A stretch of 64,000 bases of DNA from Maricaulis sp048269565 (GCF_048269565.1 NZ_JBLXIK010000002.1:62001-126000), one strand, 5' to 3'; shown: positions 26,100 through 35,812, counted from the first letter of the stretch. Numbers and translations are program-made. The notes: generated from the letters alone by a model not told the origin.

Positions 26100-27344
26100 C
26101 TACGCCTCGTCGGCGGGTTTGAGCTCGTCGGCGTTCGACAGTTCCGGGAACAGTTTGAACCAGCTCGCCGCCGTGACCAGCGCCAGCACCCCGCCCATCA
26201 GCACAGCGCCGACCGGGCCGAGAAAACGCGCTGCGACACCGGATTCGAACTCGCCGAGCTCGTTCGAAGCCGAGATAAACATGAACTCGACCGAGGACAC
26301 CCGGCCCCGCATGCTCTGCGGCGTCGAGAGCTGGATGATCGACTGGCGGATATAGACCGAGATCATGTCGGCGGCGCCGGTGATGGCGAGCATCAGCATC
26401 GAGACCAGCAAGACCGTGGAAAAGGCAAAGCCGATCATCGCCACGCCATAGACAGCGATCGCGGCCAGCATCCACATCCCGACCCGGCGGGTCAGCGGCT
26501 TGCTGGCCAGCAAGAAGGCGATGATCGCCGCGCCAATCGCCGGCGCCGTACGCAACAGGCCGAGCCCGACGGTATCGGTGTGCAGGATGTCGCGCGCGAA
26601 CACCGGCAATAACGCCGTCACGCCGCCAAACAAGACCACCAGGAGATCAAGCGAGATCGCGCCAAGCACGATGCGGTTGCCGCGCACATAGCGCAGGCCC
26701 TCCAGGATCAGTGCCGCGCCGTGGACGCCGTGCACATGTTCGTGTTTCGGCGTGCGCGCGGTCCAGATCGCGTAGATAGCGATCAGGGTCAGCACGAAAC
26801 TGACGGCGTAGACCGTGGTCGGACCGGCAATATAGAGCAGGCCGGCAATCGCGGGTCCGGTAATCGCCGCGGCTTCGAATCCGAGCGAATTCCAGGCGAT
26901 GGCCTGGCGCAACTCATCGCGCGGCACCAGGCGGGCAAACAGGGCGCTCGAGGCCGCCGGGGCAAAGGCATGCAGCACGCCCAGCCCGACCGAGGTTGAG
27001 AAAATCATCCAGAGCGCCGTCGGTCCGGCAAAGAAGGGGCTGGCGGCCAGTACAAGGGTGAGCAGGCCGCGGCCGATATTGCTGATCACCAGGATCATCT
27101 TGCGGTCGAGCCGGTCGGCCGCCTGCCCGCCGAGCAGGGAGAGCAGCAGCACCGGCGCAAACTGCGCCAGCCCGACCATGCCCAGCAGCAGGGCCGATTC
27201 CTCGACCGAGCGTGTCTGGCGGGCAATGTCATAGACCTGCCAGCCAATCGCCACAGCCATCATCTGGCGCGCGGCGGAATTGGCCTGGCGCATGATCCAG
27301 TAGCGCAGGAAGGCATCGTGCCGGAAAACGGAAAGCGAAGGCAT
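26100..27344 (-). CDS. MFS exporter (EntS/DHA3-like)
   Basis: 414 residues from the ATG at 27344. About 11-12 hydrophobic helices and the family loop GGQAADRLDRKMIL after helix 2 mark an MFS drug/proton antiporter. The N-terminal RHDAFLRYWIMRQANSAARQ resembles the EntS (enterobactin exporter) group of transporters. No siderophore synthesis genes are nearby, so the substrate is unknown. The open frame upstream of 27344 lacks family likeness and was left out. It is divergent from moaA across a gap of about 250 bases. Confidence 0.85.
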   Translation of the reverse strand: MPSLSVFRHDAFLRYWIMRQANSAARQMMAVAIGWQVYDIARQTRSVEESALLLGMVGLAQFAPVLLLSLLGGQAADRLDRKMILVISNIGRGLLTLVLAASPFFAGPTALWMIFSTSVGLGVLHAFAPAASSALFARLVPRDELRQAIAWNSLGFEAAAITGPAIAGLLYIAGPTTVYAVSFVLTLIAIYAIWTARTPKHEHVHGVHGAALILEGLRYVRGNRIVLGAISLDLLVVLFGGVTALLPVFARDILHTDTVGLGLLRTAPAIGAAIIAFLLASKPLTRRVGMWMLAAIAVYGVAMIGFAFSTVLLVSMLMLAITGAADMISVYIRQSIIQLSTPQSMRGRVSSVEFMFISASNELGEFESGVAARFLGPVGAVLMGGVLALVTAASWFKLFPELSNADELKPADEA

Positions 27345-27597
27345 CAACACGGCAGATCCAGTCCGGGACAGGCGGGCGGCAAGCCGGCCTGGCAGGACAG
27401 GGCGTCCCTGCGATTCCGACCCGCAACCGGATACACAGCCGCGCCCCCAATCCAAAGCCGAAATTGCAACTGCAGTGGCCGGATGGCCTGCGGCGCTGCC
27501 CGGCATCACATTCGCGCCAGCCACGCACCTGCCCCGTCGCGCGCGGTTTCACTTCGCGCTAGAGTGGCGCTCAATTCGAAGCGGCAAGGACATTCGC

Positions 27598-28623
27598 GTG
27601 GACGGTCAGCCTCTCACAGCAACACCGCCAGCCCGCCCGCTGATTGATCATTTCGGGCGGCATATCACCTATTTGCGGCTGTCGGTGACGGACCGGTGTG
27701 ACCTGCGCTGTGTCTATTGCATGAAGGCGCGGCCGGAGTTCCTGCCGAAGTCGGAACTGCTGACCCTCGAAGAGCTGACCCAGCTGGCCGATGCCTTCAT
27801 CGCCCGCGGCGTCAGCAAGATCCGCGTCACCGGTGGTGAGCCGCTAGTGCGGCGTGATGTGATGACGCTGATCGAAAATCTCGGCGCCCGCATCGGCAGC
27901 ACCGGTCTGGAGGAGGTCTGCCTGACGACCAATGCGACGCAATTGCCGCGCTTTGCCGGCCAGCTGGCGGCGGCCGGTGTCAAACGCGTCAATATCTCCC
28001 TCGACACGCTCGATGAAGCCACCTTCGCCCGCCTGACGCGCGGCGGAAAGCTGGCCGAGACCCTGGCCGGGATTGATGCCGCCGATGCCGCCGGGCTCAA
28101 GATCAAGATCAACACCGTCGCCCTGAAGGATGATAACGAGCACTCGCTGCGCCAGCTGATCGCCTGGGCCCATGGCCGCGGCTTCGACACCACCCTGATC
28201 GAGATCATGCCGCTGGGTGAGGTCGATGCGGCGCGCTCGGATCAATTCCTGTCCCTGGCCGAGGTCAAGGCCGATCTCGAGCAAGGCTGGACCCTGACGC
28301 CGCTGAGCGACAAGACCGGCGGTCCGGCGCGCTATCACCGCGTTGAGGAGACCGGTGGCCGGCTCGGCCTGATCACGCCGCTGACGGAGAATTTCTGCGC
28401 CGGCTGCAACCGCGTCCGCCTGACCTGCACCGGCCAGCTCTATATGTGCCTGGGCCGCAATGGCCGCCTCGATCTGCGCGCGGCGCTGCGCGAGGGCGGG
28501 ATGGACGCCGTCGACGCCCTGCTCGACGAGGCGATGGCGCTCAAGCCTGAGGCGCATGATTTTGATGTATCCGCCGGTGCCAGCCCCGAGGTCGGGCGCA
28601 CCATGGCCCATACCGGAGGCTGA
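27598..28623 (+). CDS. moaA: GTP 3',8-cyclase (molybdenum cofactor step 1)
   Basis: 341 residues from a GTG at 27598 with AAGGA nine bases upstream; earlier in-frame starts precede the conserved region by too much. A radical SAM enzyme: the CDLRCVYCM cluster holds the first 4Fe-4S cluster, and a second binds at C-terminal cysteines in FCAGCNRVRLTC plus a later MCLG. It ends in Gly-Gly, as the family needs for activity. With MoaC it turns GTP into cyclic pyranopterin phosphate. First gene of a six-gene Moco operon. Confidence 0.95.
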   Translation: MDGQPLTATPPARPLIDHFGRHITYLRLSVTDRCDLRCVYCMKARPEFLPKSELLTLEELTQLADAFIARGVSKIRVTGGEPLVRRDVMTLIENLGARIGSTGLEEVCLTTNATQLPRFAGQLAAAGVKRVNISLDTLDEATFARLTRGGKLAETLAGIDAADAAGLKIKINTVALKDDNEHSLRQLIAWAHGRGFDTTLIEIMPLGEVDAARSDQFLSLAEVKADLEQGWTLTPLSDKTGGPARYHRVEETGGRLGLITPLTENFCAGCNRVRLTCTGQLYMCLGRNGRLDLRAALREGGMDAVDALLDEAMALKPEAHDFDVSAGASPEVGRTMAHTGG

Positions 28624-28625
28624 GC

Positions 28626-28874
28626 ATGGCTCTCAATATCCGCTATTTTGCCGCCCTGCGTGACGCGATGGGCCGGAGCGAACAGACGCTCGACACGCTC
28701 CCCGCCGCCACCGGCGAGGCGCTGATCGACTGGCTCGCGCGCCAGGATCCGGCCGCGTCGGCGCTGGCGCACCCGTCCGTGCGCCTGATCATCAATGACG
28801 CGATCGCCCCGCGCAGCCAGCCCCTCCAGGACGGCGACACCATCGCCTTCTGCCCACCCTTCTCGGGAGGCTAG
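28626..28874 (+). CDS. moaD: Molybdopterin synthase small subunit (sulfur carrier)
   Basis: 82 residues with a ubiquitin-like fold and the essential C-terminal Gly-Gly (FCPPFSGG) that becomes thiocarboxylated. It begins two bases after moaA. It gives its sulfur to the pterin within the MoaD-MoaE heterotetramer. Confidence 0.93.
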   Translation: MALNIRYFAALRDAMGRSEQTLDTLPAATGEALIDWLARQDPAASALAHPSVRLIINDAIAPRSQPLQDGDTIAFCPPFSGG

Positions 28875-28876
28875 CG

Positions 28877-29347
28877 ATGGGTGTTTTGATCAAGGTCCAG
28901 ACAGAAAGCTTCGACCCCGGCGCGCTGCTCGCGCAGCTGACCGGATGCGAGGCGGATTGCGGCGCCATCGCCAGTTTTGTCGGCCAGGTGCGTGGCGGCG
29001 GCGATCTGGTGGCGCTGGAGCTGGAGCATTATCCGGGCGTCACCGAGCAGGCGCTGCGCCGCATTGCCGCAGAGGCGGCGCGCCGCTGGTCGCTCGGACA
29101 GGCCCTGATCGTCCACAGGACAGGGCGAATGGGGATCGGCGAGCCGATTGTCTTCGTCGGCGCCTCGGCGCCGCACCGGCGCGCGGCGCTTGAGGCGACC
29201 GGATTCATGATTGATATTCTCAAGACCCAGGCCCCCTTCTGGAAACGCGAACATACGGGCACGGGCTCGCACTGGGTCGAGCCGCGCCCCGGCGATGACG
29301 AGGCTGCAGCCGCTTGGCTGGCCGGAAGCGAGGATTTCACCGCATGA
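28877..29347 (+). CDS. moaE: Molybdopterin synthase catalytic subunit
   Basis: 156 residues. MoaE motifs are present: ASFVGQVRGGGD, LELEHYPGV and HRTGRMGIGEP. The KTQAPFWKRE segment carries the lysines used for catalysis and for binding MoaD. It begins two bases after moaD and its end overlaps moaB by four bases (ATGA), so the set is translated together. Confidence 0.94.
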   Translation: MGVLIKVQTESFDPGALLAQLTGCEADCGAIASFVGQVRGGGDLVALELEHYPGVTEQALRRIAAEAARRWSLGQALIVHRTGRMGIGEPIVFVGASAPHRRAALEATGFMIDILKTQAPFWKREHTGTGSHWVEPRPGDDEAAAAWLAGSEDFTA

Positions 29348-29859
29348 GCGCCATTCCCGACACCATCGGCTTCGCCGTCATGACCGTCTCCGACAGCCGC
29401 GACAGCAAGACCGACAGGACCGGCCCCTGGCTGCGCGAGCAAATCGCCGCCGAGGGCCATGCGGTGATCGATCATGCCATCGTCGCCGATGATATCGGCG
29501 CCATCCAGGCACAGCTGCAGAGCTGGATCGCCGACGCGGCCATCCACGCCGTCATCGCCACCGGCGGCACCGGACTGACCGGGCGCGATGTAACCCCGGA
29601 AGCCTTCAAGCCGTTGTATGAGAAGGAAATGGACGGTTTCTCCGCCGTCTACCACCAGGTCAGCTTCCGCTCGGTCGGCGTGTCGACCATCCAGTCGCGC
29701 GCCACGGCGGGCATTGCCGGCGGCACCTATCTGTTTGCCATTCCCGGCTCGATGGGCGGCTGCAAGGATGTCTGGAATCATATTCTCAAGGATGAGTTCA
29801 CCCGCACCCACCGGCCGTGCAATCTGGTCGACCTCATTCCGCGCCTGACGGAGCGCTGA
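29344..29859 (+). CDS. moaB: Molybdenum cofactor biosynthesis protein B (MPT adenylyltransferase type)
   Basis: 171 residues. The MoaB/MogA fold is shown by FAVMTVSDSRD at the N-terminus, VIATGGTGLTGRDVTPEA and the AIPGSMGGCKDVW segment. The family adenylates molybdopterin before molybdenum insertion (MogA role), although MoaB in some bacteria is inactive. No mogA is present in the window, so this may be the working enzyme. Overlaps moaE by four bases. Confidence 0.9.
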   Translation: MSAIPDTIGFAVMTVSDSRDSKTDRTGPWLREQIAAEGHAVIDHAIVADDIGAIQAQLQSWIADAAIHAVIATGGTGLTGRDVTPEAFKPLYEKEMDGFSAVYHQVSFRSVGVSTIQSRATAGIAGGTYLFAIPGSMGGCKDVWNHILKDEFTRTHRPCNLVDLIPRLTER

Positions 29860-29861
29860 AC

Positions 29862-30344
29862 ATGACCGGCACACTCACCCACCAGGACGCCGATGGCCGT
29901 ATCCGCATGGTCGATGTCGGCGGCAAGGACGAGACCGAACGCCGCGCCATCGCCAGCGGTCGCATCACCATGAGCCCGGCCGCCTTCGAGGCGATCCGCG
30001 ATGGCCAGGGCCCCAAGGGCGATGCCCTCAAGACGGCGGAGCTGGCCGGCATCATGGCCGCCAAGAAAACCTCCGATCTCATCCCGCTTTGCCATCCCTT
30101 GCCGATCACCAAGGCAAAGGTGATGATCAATGCCAGCGCCACCGCGCCGGACTTCATCATCCGCGCCGAAGTCAGCACGCGCGGCCGCACCGGCGTCGAG
30201 ATGGAAGCCCTCACGGCCGTCTCCGTCGCGGCGCTGACGCTCTACGACATGGCCAAGGCGCTCGATAAATCGATGACGATCTCCGACATCGTGCTGGACG
30301 AAAAGACCGGCGGAAAATCCGGAGATTATCGCCGCAATGACTGA
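29862..30344 (+). CDS. moaC: Cyclic pyranopterin monophosphate synthase
   Basis: 160 residues from the ATG at 29862, two bases after moaB. Motifs: VDVGGKDETERRAIASG at the N-terminus, KKTSDLIPLCHPLPIT and TGVEMEALTAVSVAAL with the catalytic lysine region near KSMTISDIVL. It acts with MoaA in the first step of Moco synthesis. Overlaps moeA by eight bases. Confidence 0.95.
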   Translation: MTGTLTHQDADGRIRMVDVGGKDETERRAIASGRITMSPAAFEAIRDGQGPKGDALKTAELAGIMAAKKTSDLIPLCHPLPITKAKVMINASATAPDFIIRAEVSTRGRTGVEMEALTAVSVAALTLYDMAKALDKSMTISDIVLDEKTGGKSGDYRRND

Positions 30345-31530
30345 TGTCATGATCCCCGTCACCGCCGCCCGCGCCCGCATAGCCGCCGCCCTGCTACCGC
30401 TGGAGGCCGAGCCCTGCACCCTCCTGGACGCCTGCGGCCGCACCCTCGCCGCGCCGCTGGTGGCGCAGCTGACCCAGCCGCCCTTTGCTGCCTCGGCGAT
30501 GGATGGCTATGCCGTCCATTCCCGCGATCTCGGCGATCTGCCGGCGCGGCTGGCGCTGCAGGGCGAGTCCGCCGCCGGGCATGGTTTTGATCTGAAGCTG
30601 AAACCCGGACACGCGATTCGCATCTCGACCGGAGCGCCGATGCCGCAAGGCGCCGATCAGGTGGTGATGCAGGAACGGGTGACACGAGACGGCAATCATA
30701 TCACCCTCGACGACACCCCGCGCCCCGGCTCGAATGTCCGCGAGGCCGGGATCGATTTTGCCAGCGGTGACACCCTGCTGCCGACCGGCGCGGTGCTTGG
30801 CCCCGATGCCGTCGCCCTCGCCGCCGGTGCCGGCCTGTCGCAACTGTCCGTGCATCGGCGCCCGCGCGTCGGCATCCTTTCCACCGGCGACGAGCTGGTC
30901 GAGCCGGGCCAGACGCCCGGCCCGCACCAGATCATCAATTCCATCGCCTGGGGGCTGGACGGGCTGGTGCGGCAGTGGGGCGGCGAGCCGGTCTATCTCG
31001 GCATTGCCCGCGACAGCCAGGCCGATGTCCGCACCAAACTCGACGCCACCCAGGGCCTCGACCTCGTCGTTACCATTGGCGGCGCCTCGGTCGGCGATCA
31101 TGACCATCTGCGCCAGGTCTTCACCGCGATGGGCGGCGTGCTCGATTTCGGCAAGATCGCCGTCAAACCGGGCAAGCCAAGCTGGTTTGGCCGGTTGGGC
31201 GATGTCAGTTTTCTCGGCCTGCCCGGCAATCCGGTGTCGTCGCTGGTGATGGCACGCCTGCTGCTGCGCCCGGCGCTGGCGGTGCTGTGCGGCCGGCCGG
31301 AGACGCTGGAGTTCAAGACGGCGGTGCTTGGCGAGGCGATGGCGGCCAACGGGATGCGCGAGAATTTCGTCCGCGCCCGCATCGATGCGCAGTCCGGACG
31401 CGTCCACCCGCTGGGCAACCAGGACTCCTCGGCGCTGTCAGCCCTGGTGCGCGCCGATGCGCTGATCCGACGCGAAATCGAGGCGCCGGAGGCGGGCGCA
31501 GGCGATCACACCGAAATCCTGCCGCTTTAG
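30337..31530 (+). CDS. moeA: Molybdopterin molybdenumtransferase
   Basis: 397 residues, normal for MoeA. It inserts molybdate into adenylated molybdopterin. Motifs: FAASAMDGYAVHS near the N-terminus, STGAPMPQGADQVV, the MoeA/MogA domain ILSTGDELVEPGQ, TIGGASVGDHDHL and FLGLPGNPVSS. It closes the six-gene Moco operon and its stop faces that of selD, eight bases away. Confidence 0.94.
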   Translation: MTDVMIPVTAARARIAAALLPLEAEPCTLLDACGRTLAAPLVAQLTQPPFAASAMDGYAVHSRDLGDLPARLALQGESAAGHGFDLKLKPGHAIRISTGAPMPQGADQVVMQERVTRDGNHITLDDTPRPGSNVREAGIDFASGDTLLPTGAVLGPDAVALAAGAGLSQLSVHRRPRVGILSTGDELVEPGQTPGPHQIINSIAWGLDGLVRQWGGEPVYLGIARDSQADVRTKLDATQGLDLVVTIGGASVGDHDHLRQVFTAMGGVLDFGKIAVKPGKPSWFGRLGDVSFLGLPGNPVSSLVMARLLLRPALAVLCGRPETLEFKTAVLGEAMAANGMRENFVRARIDAQSGRVHPLGNQDSSALSALVRADALIRREIEAPEAGAGDHTEILPL

Positions 31531-31538
31531 GCCCTGCC

Positions 31539-32591
31539 TCAGGCGAGCGAAATGCCCGGCTGGCCGGCCTCGATGCGCCCGATCACTGTCGCCGCCTGAT
31601 GGCCATGGCGCCTGAACAGGGCCAGCACCTCATCGGCACGCTCCGGCGCGCAGGAGACCAGCAACCCGCCGCTGGTTTGCGGATCGCACAACAGATCGCG
31701 CTCGGCATCGGGCCAGCTGTCCGGCGGCGTCACGAAATCACCGACCGATGCCCAGACCCGCCCGGAAGCGCCGGTGCGCACGCCGTCTTCCGCCAGACGC
31801 CGCGCGCCGGCAAACACCGGGATGGCATCGCGCTCGAGCACGGCGGCGACACCGCTGCCCTCGCACATTTCGCGCAAATGCCCGAGCAGGCCAAAACCGG
31901 TGACATCGGTGACGGCATGCACACCATCAATATCGGCCAGATCCGTGCCGGGCCGGTTGAGCAATGTGGTCGAGGCGATCATCTCGGCCTGGTCTTCCGG
32001 CGTGATGATGCCGCGCTTCATCGCGGCGCTGTAAATGCCGATACCCAGCGGCTTGCCGAGGATCAGGACATCGCCCGGCCTGGCACCCGCATTGGTCAAC
32101 ATGCGGTCGGGATGGACAATCCCCAGCGCTACCAGGCCGTAGAAGGGCTCGGCCGCATCGATCGAGTGCCCGCCGGCGATTGGCGCGCCGGCGGCCTCGG
32201 CGACCGAACGGCCACCATTGAGAATCTCGCGGATCGTCTCCAGCGGCAGCTTGCCGAGCGGCATGCCGACAATGGCGAGGCAGAAGATCGGCCGCGCGCC
32301 CATGGCGTAGATGTCGGACAGGGCATTGGTCGCGGCGATGCGCCCGAAATCGAACGGGTCATCGACGATCGGCATGAAGAAATCCGTCGTCGCCACCACG
32401 GCGAGATCATCGCCAAGCCTGTAGACCGCCGCATCATCGCGGGTCGCGGCATCGACCATCAATTCGGCCGGCATGGCAAAGCCGGGCGTGCGCTCGATGA
32501 TCTGGTTGAGCACGCCCGGATCGAGCTTGCAGCCGCAACCGCCACCGTGCGCCAGACTTGTCAGCAGGGGCGGCGTTGTGAGATCGGTCAT
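31539..32591 (-). CDS. selD: Selenide, water dikinase (selenophosphate synthase)
   Basis: 350 residues from the ATG at 32591 with AGGAAA upstream. It makes selenophosphate from selenide and ATP. The N-terminal GGGCGCKL has C19 and K22, matching C17 and K20 of the Escherichia coli enzyme; the position is cysteine, not selenocysteine (TGC codon, no in-frame TGA). Other motifs are TTDFFMPIVDD and DPQTSGGLL. It is divergent from mnmH, the selenophosphate user, with 72 bases between them. Confidence 0.95.
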   Translation of the reverse strand: MTDLTTPPLLTSLAHGGGCGCKLDPGVLNQIIERTPGFAMPAELMVDAATRDDAAVYRLGDDLAVVATTDFFMPIVDDPFDFGRIAATNALSDIYAMGARPIFCLAIVGMPLGKLPLETIREILNGGRSVAEAAGAPIAGGHSIDAAEPFYGLVALGIVHPDRMLTNAGARPGDVLILGKPLGIGIYSAAMKRGIITPEDQAEMIASTTLLNRPGTDLADIDGVHAVTDVTGFGLLGHLREMCEGSGVAAVLERDAIPVFAGARRLAEDGVRTGASGRVWASVGDFVTPPDSWPDAERDLLCDPQTSGGLLVSCAPERADEVLALFRRHGHQAATVIGRIEAGQPGISLA

Positions 32592-32663
32592 GGGATTTCC
32601 TGGCATTCGGCACGACAGGTCGCCATGCCCGGTGGAATTGATCGAATGGAGTATACTGCGCCC

Positions 32664-33725
32664 ATGCCCGATTATGCGATGCTCGATGACACGGACGCGG
32701 CCAGCCTGGCCGGATTCGATCTGATCATCGATGTCCGCTCGCCAGGCGAATTCGCCGAGGACCATCTGCCCGGCGCCATCAATCTGCCGGTGCTGGACGA
32801 TGATGAGCGCGCCCGGGTCGGCACGATCTACAAACAGGTCTCGACCTTTGATGCCCGCCGTGAAGGCGCCGCCCTGGTGACCCGCAATATCGGCCACCAT
32901 CTCGAGACCGCCCTGGCCGGCCTGCCACGCAAGTCGCGGCTGCTGCTGTATTGCTGGCGCGGCGGCATGCGCTCGCGCTCGATGTCGCTGGTGCTGGCGG
33001 CGGTCGGCTGGAAGATCACCCTGTTGCGCGGCGGCTATCGCACCTGGCGGCGCGAAGTGGTGGCGCAGCTGGAACATTCCGAGGCACCATTGCCCTTCAT
33101 CCTGATCGATGGCCAGACCGGCACCGCCAAGACCGCCATCCTGCACCAGCTCGCCGCCAGGGGCGCGCAAGTGCTCGACCTGGAAGGCCTGGCCGTGCAT
33201 CGCGGTTCGGCGTTTGGCGATTTTTCTGCCACGCCGCAACCCAGCCAGAAACGGTTCGAGACCCTGATCTGGCAGGAATTGCGGGCGATGGACCTGTCAC
33301 GGCCGGTCTATGTCGAGGCCGAATCCAACATGGTCGGCCGTCGTCAGCTTCCGTCGCGGATCTGGGCGGCAATGAAAGCTGCGCCGCGCATCGCGATCTC
33401 GGCCCCGGTTGCAGCGCGCGCCGCCTATCTGGTCGAGGCCTATCCCGATCTGGTTGCCGACACGGCCAAGCTCAACGCCTCGCTCGACCAGCTCGCCAGC
33501 CGCCACGCCAAGACACTGATCGCGCATTGGCGCGAATTGCATGCGGCCGGTGAGTTCCGCCAACTGGCCGCCGAGCTGATCTCGGCCCATTACGATGCCG
33601 CCTATAACCGCGCCCGCAAGCATCGCGAAGACGAGCCGGTTCTCACCCTGCGCAGCGACAGCCTGGATGACGGCGCCATAGACGGCCTCGCCGACGCGAT
33701 CCTGGCCGCCGGCATCAAGACCTGA
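32664..33725 (+). CDS. mnmH: tRNA 2-selenouridine synthase
   Basis: 353 residues from the ATG at 32664. The N-terminal rhodanese domain has IIDVRSPGEF and the active-site LLLYCWRGGMRS with C97, the same number as the Escherichia coli catalytic cysteine. The C-terminal P-loop domain has DGQTGTAKT. It replaces sulfur by selenium at the wobble uridine of some tRNAs, using selenophosphate from SelD. An earlier in-frame ATG at 32646 is possible; anything earlier mirrors selD. Also known as selU/ybbB. Confidence 0.93.
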   Translation: MPDYAMLDDTDAASLAGFDLIIDVRSPGEFAEDHLPGAINLPVLDDDERARVGTIYKQVSTFDARREGAALVTRNIGHHLETALAGLPRKSRLLLYCWRGGMRSRSMSLVLAAVGWKITLLRGGYRTWRREVVAQLEHSEAPLPFILIDGQTGTAKTAILHQLAARGAQVLDLEGLAVHRGSAFGDFSATPQPSQKRFETLIWQELRAMDLSRPVYVEAESNMVGRRQLPSRIWAAMKAAPRIAISAPVAARAAYLVEAYPDLVADTAKLNASLDQLASRHAKTLIAHWRELHAAGEFRQLAAELISAHYDAAYNRARKHREDEPVLTLRSDSLDDGAIDGLADAILAAGIKT

Positions 33726-33732
33726 GACGCGC

Positions 33733-35610
33733 TTACCCGTCCGCGGTCTGTTTCAGCGCCGCGATCAGCATCCATCGATACAGCCGGTCCATCAGCCCGG
33801 CGGGCCGGTCGAGACGCATGCGCGCCAGCGCCTCGCCATCGACCTCGCCTTTCAGGGACAGGCGCGCGCCGGCGAAGGCGAGACGCAGGGTCGAGACCAG
33901 CGAGGCAGAGGCATTGCCCATCACATCCAGCGCCGGGAGCAGGCGTTGCTCGACCGGCGTGAAATCAGTGCCGAAGGGGAAGTCCGGCAAATGTCCGGAT
34001 TTGCGGGCATCGGCCAGGGTGGCGCGGATGCGTTCCGGCGTATTGTTGCGATAGCAGGGGGGGATCTCATGGTCGGCGGCGATCTTGCCGGCCTGTTTGG
34101 CCGTCGCCAGCAATTCATCCTGGAAGCGGGAATCGGCGATATTCAACAGCGCCGCCACCACATCCGCATCGGATTTCCCGCGCAGGTCGGCAATGCCGTA
34201 TTCGGTCGCGACGATATCGCGCCGGTGCCGCGGGATGGTGGCGTGCGGGTAGGACCAGACGATATTCGAGACCGTCTTGCCGCGCTTGGTCCGCACCGCA
34301 TCAATCGTGATGATGAAGCGGGCGCCGTCGAGGGCGAAGGCCTGTTCGGCGAAGTCGAACTGTCCGCCGACCCCGCTCACCACCTGGCCGTCACCCGTGG
34401 CATCGGACACCACGGCGCCCAGCAGCGTCACCATCATCGCGCTATTGATGAAGCGCGCCTTGACCCGGTCCCGCCGCCGCGCCTGCACGCCGCCATAGAG
34501 CGAATTGGTGAAGCTGACCGGTGACATGGCAAAACGCCGGCGCCGCGCCTCGGGCAGGGTGCGCAGGGCGGTATAGAAATCGCGGCATTCGACAAAGAAG
34601 GCCGCGTGCACCACGGCGCCATCGACCTCGCGCTTGAGCACACCGGCCTGTTCCAGCTGGATGAAGCCGTCGGTCAGCATCTCGCTGGCACCATAGAGAC
34701 CGGTCTCGAACGGCTGGTCCTCGCAGGCCAGAGCCTCGCAATCGCCGGTATGCAGGGCGGCCGACAGGGGGCTGAAGATGTCATTTTGCGCGTGACGCAG
34801 GATCAGGCCCTGGGCGACAGCATCGCCGACGGCACCAATCCCGATCTGCAGGGTGCCCCCATCGGGCACCAGTCGCGCCACCTGCAGGCCCACGGCCTGC
34901 TGCGCCAGGCTCACCGGGCGTTTCGGTGCTGAATAGAGTTCAAAGTCCGTCGCTTCGCTCTCGAGCATGTGGGCGAATTCGCATCCGTCGACCAGCGCCG
35001 TGTCGCTTTCCATGAAGGGCATCTGGGAATTGACCTGGCCGACAAACATGAAGTCCGCCCGGCCCTCGGCACGCGCCTGCAGCAGATCGGGCGTGATGTC
35101 GGGATTGCTGCCGAGGCTGAAGCGCGGCCCGGCCTCGCCATCCTGTTTAGCCACCAGCTGGGCGACGACATTGACGCCGCGGTCGAGAATATAGCGCTGC
35201 GCGTCGGTGTAGTTGGCGCAGATATAATTCTGCTGCGCCCGCGGCACACCGCGCCAGCGGCCGGCGAGAAAGAAGAATTCGTCGACACGGATATTCGGCG
35301 GCAGCGAGCCGCCACGCAGGGCCGCAGCATAGGTCAGCGGCGGATAGGCGCCGAACAGGCGTTGCATCGCCGGCTCGAGAAAGCGCCGCTCCAGTTCGCT
35401 GCCGGGCGCCGGCGTTTCCAGCGTCAGTGCCGTGAAGATCGTCAGGTCGAGCCCGGGATCCGCCATCGCCCGCGCCACCAGCGCGTTGACGATATGGTTG
35501 GGCTTGCCGAGCCCGAGCGGCAGGGCCAGCACGATGGAAGGGCCGACGGCGGCAATAATCGCATCGGCGACGGCATCCGGCGCGTCATGATAGCGGGGTG
35601 CGGATGGCAT
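33733..35610 (-). CDS. Acetyl-CoA hydrolase/transferase family protein
   Basis: 625 residues from the ATG at 35610 with GAGGA upstream. Class I CoA-transferase-type motifs are visible: IGIGAVGDAVAQGL in the middle, ETGLYGASEMLTDGFIQL with the expected active-site Glu region, VVSGVGGQFDFAEQA and VATEYGIADLRGKS. The family moves CoA to or from acetate and similar acids. The length is about 100 residues greater than many members, mostly by N-terminal sequence. The true CoA acceptor cannot be told. It is convergent with mnmH, separated by seven bases. Confidence 0.85.
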   Translation of the reverse strand: MPSAPRYHDAPDAVADAIIAAVGPSIVLALPLGLGKPNHIVNALVARAMADPGLDLTIFTALTLETPAPGSELERRFLEPAMQRLFGAYPPLTYAAALRGGSLPPNIRVDEFFFLAGRWRGVPRAQQNYICANYTDAQRYILDRGVNVVAQLVAKQDGEAGPRFSLGSNPDITPDLLQARAEGRADFMFVGQVNSQMPFMESDTALVDGCEFAHMLESEATDFELYSAPKRPVSLAQQAVGLQVARLVPDGGTLQIGIGAVGDAVAQGLILRHAQNDIFSPLSAALHTGDCEALACEDQPFETGLYGASEMLTDGFIQLEQAGVLKREVDGAVVHAAFFVECRDFYTALRTLPEARRRRFAMSPVSFTNSLYGGVQARRRDRVKARFINSAMMVTLLGAVVSDATGDGQVVSGVGGQFDFAEQAFALDGARFIITIDAVRTKRGKTVSNIVWSYPHATIPRHRRDIVATEYGIADLRGKSDADVVAALLNIADSRFQDELLATAKQAGKIAADHEIPPCYRNNTPERIRATLADARKSGHLPDFPFGTDFTPVEQRLLPALDVMGNASASLVSTLRLAFAGARLSLKGEVDGEALARMRLDRPAGLMDRLYRWMLIAALKQTADG

Positions 35611-35724
35611 GACATGTCCTCGAACAAGGGCCTTGGCCAAACCTAGCGCAGCGCGCAGACCCACGCCATGCGGCGATTGCGGCAGGGCTGCGGGCGGATC
35701 GGGCAGTCATGTATCGGGAGACAA

Positions 35725-35812
35725 TGGCGGAGAGGGAGGGATTCGAACCCCCGGAACCTTGCGGTTCAACGGTTTTCGAGACCGCCCCAATCGACCACTC
35801 TGGCACCTCTCC
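35725..35812 (-). tRNA. tRNA-Ser (anticodon CGA)
   Basis: 88 bases, including an encoded CCA. The acceptor stem GGAGAGG pairs with CCTCTCC. The anticodon loop is CTCGAAA, giving anticodon CGA (reads UCG). A long variable arm (TTGAACCGCAAGGTTC region) and the T-arm GGGTTCGAATCCC identify a class II serine tRNA. Confidence 0.96.

Noticed and set aside
32520..32545. Selenocysteine codon or SECIS in selD
   Set aside because: The active-site codon is a cysteine codon and no in-frame TGA is present.
31287..32663. N-terminal extension of mnmH, more than 450 codons
   Set aside because: It mirrors moeA and selD; with the start at 32664 the catalytic cysteine falls at residue 97 as in the characterised enzyme.
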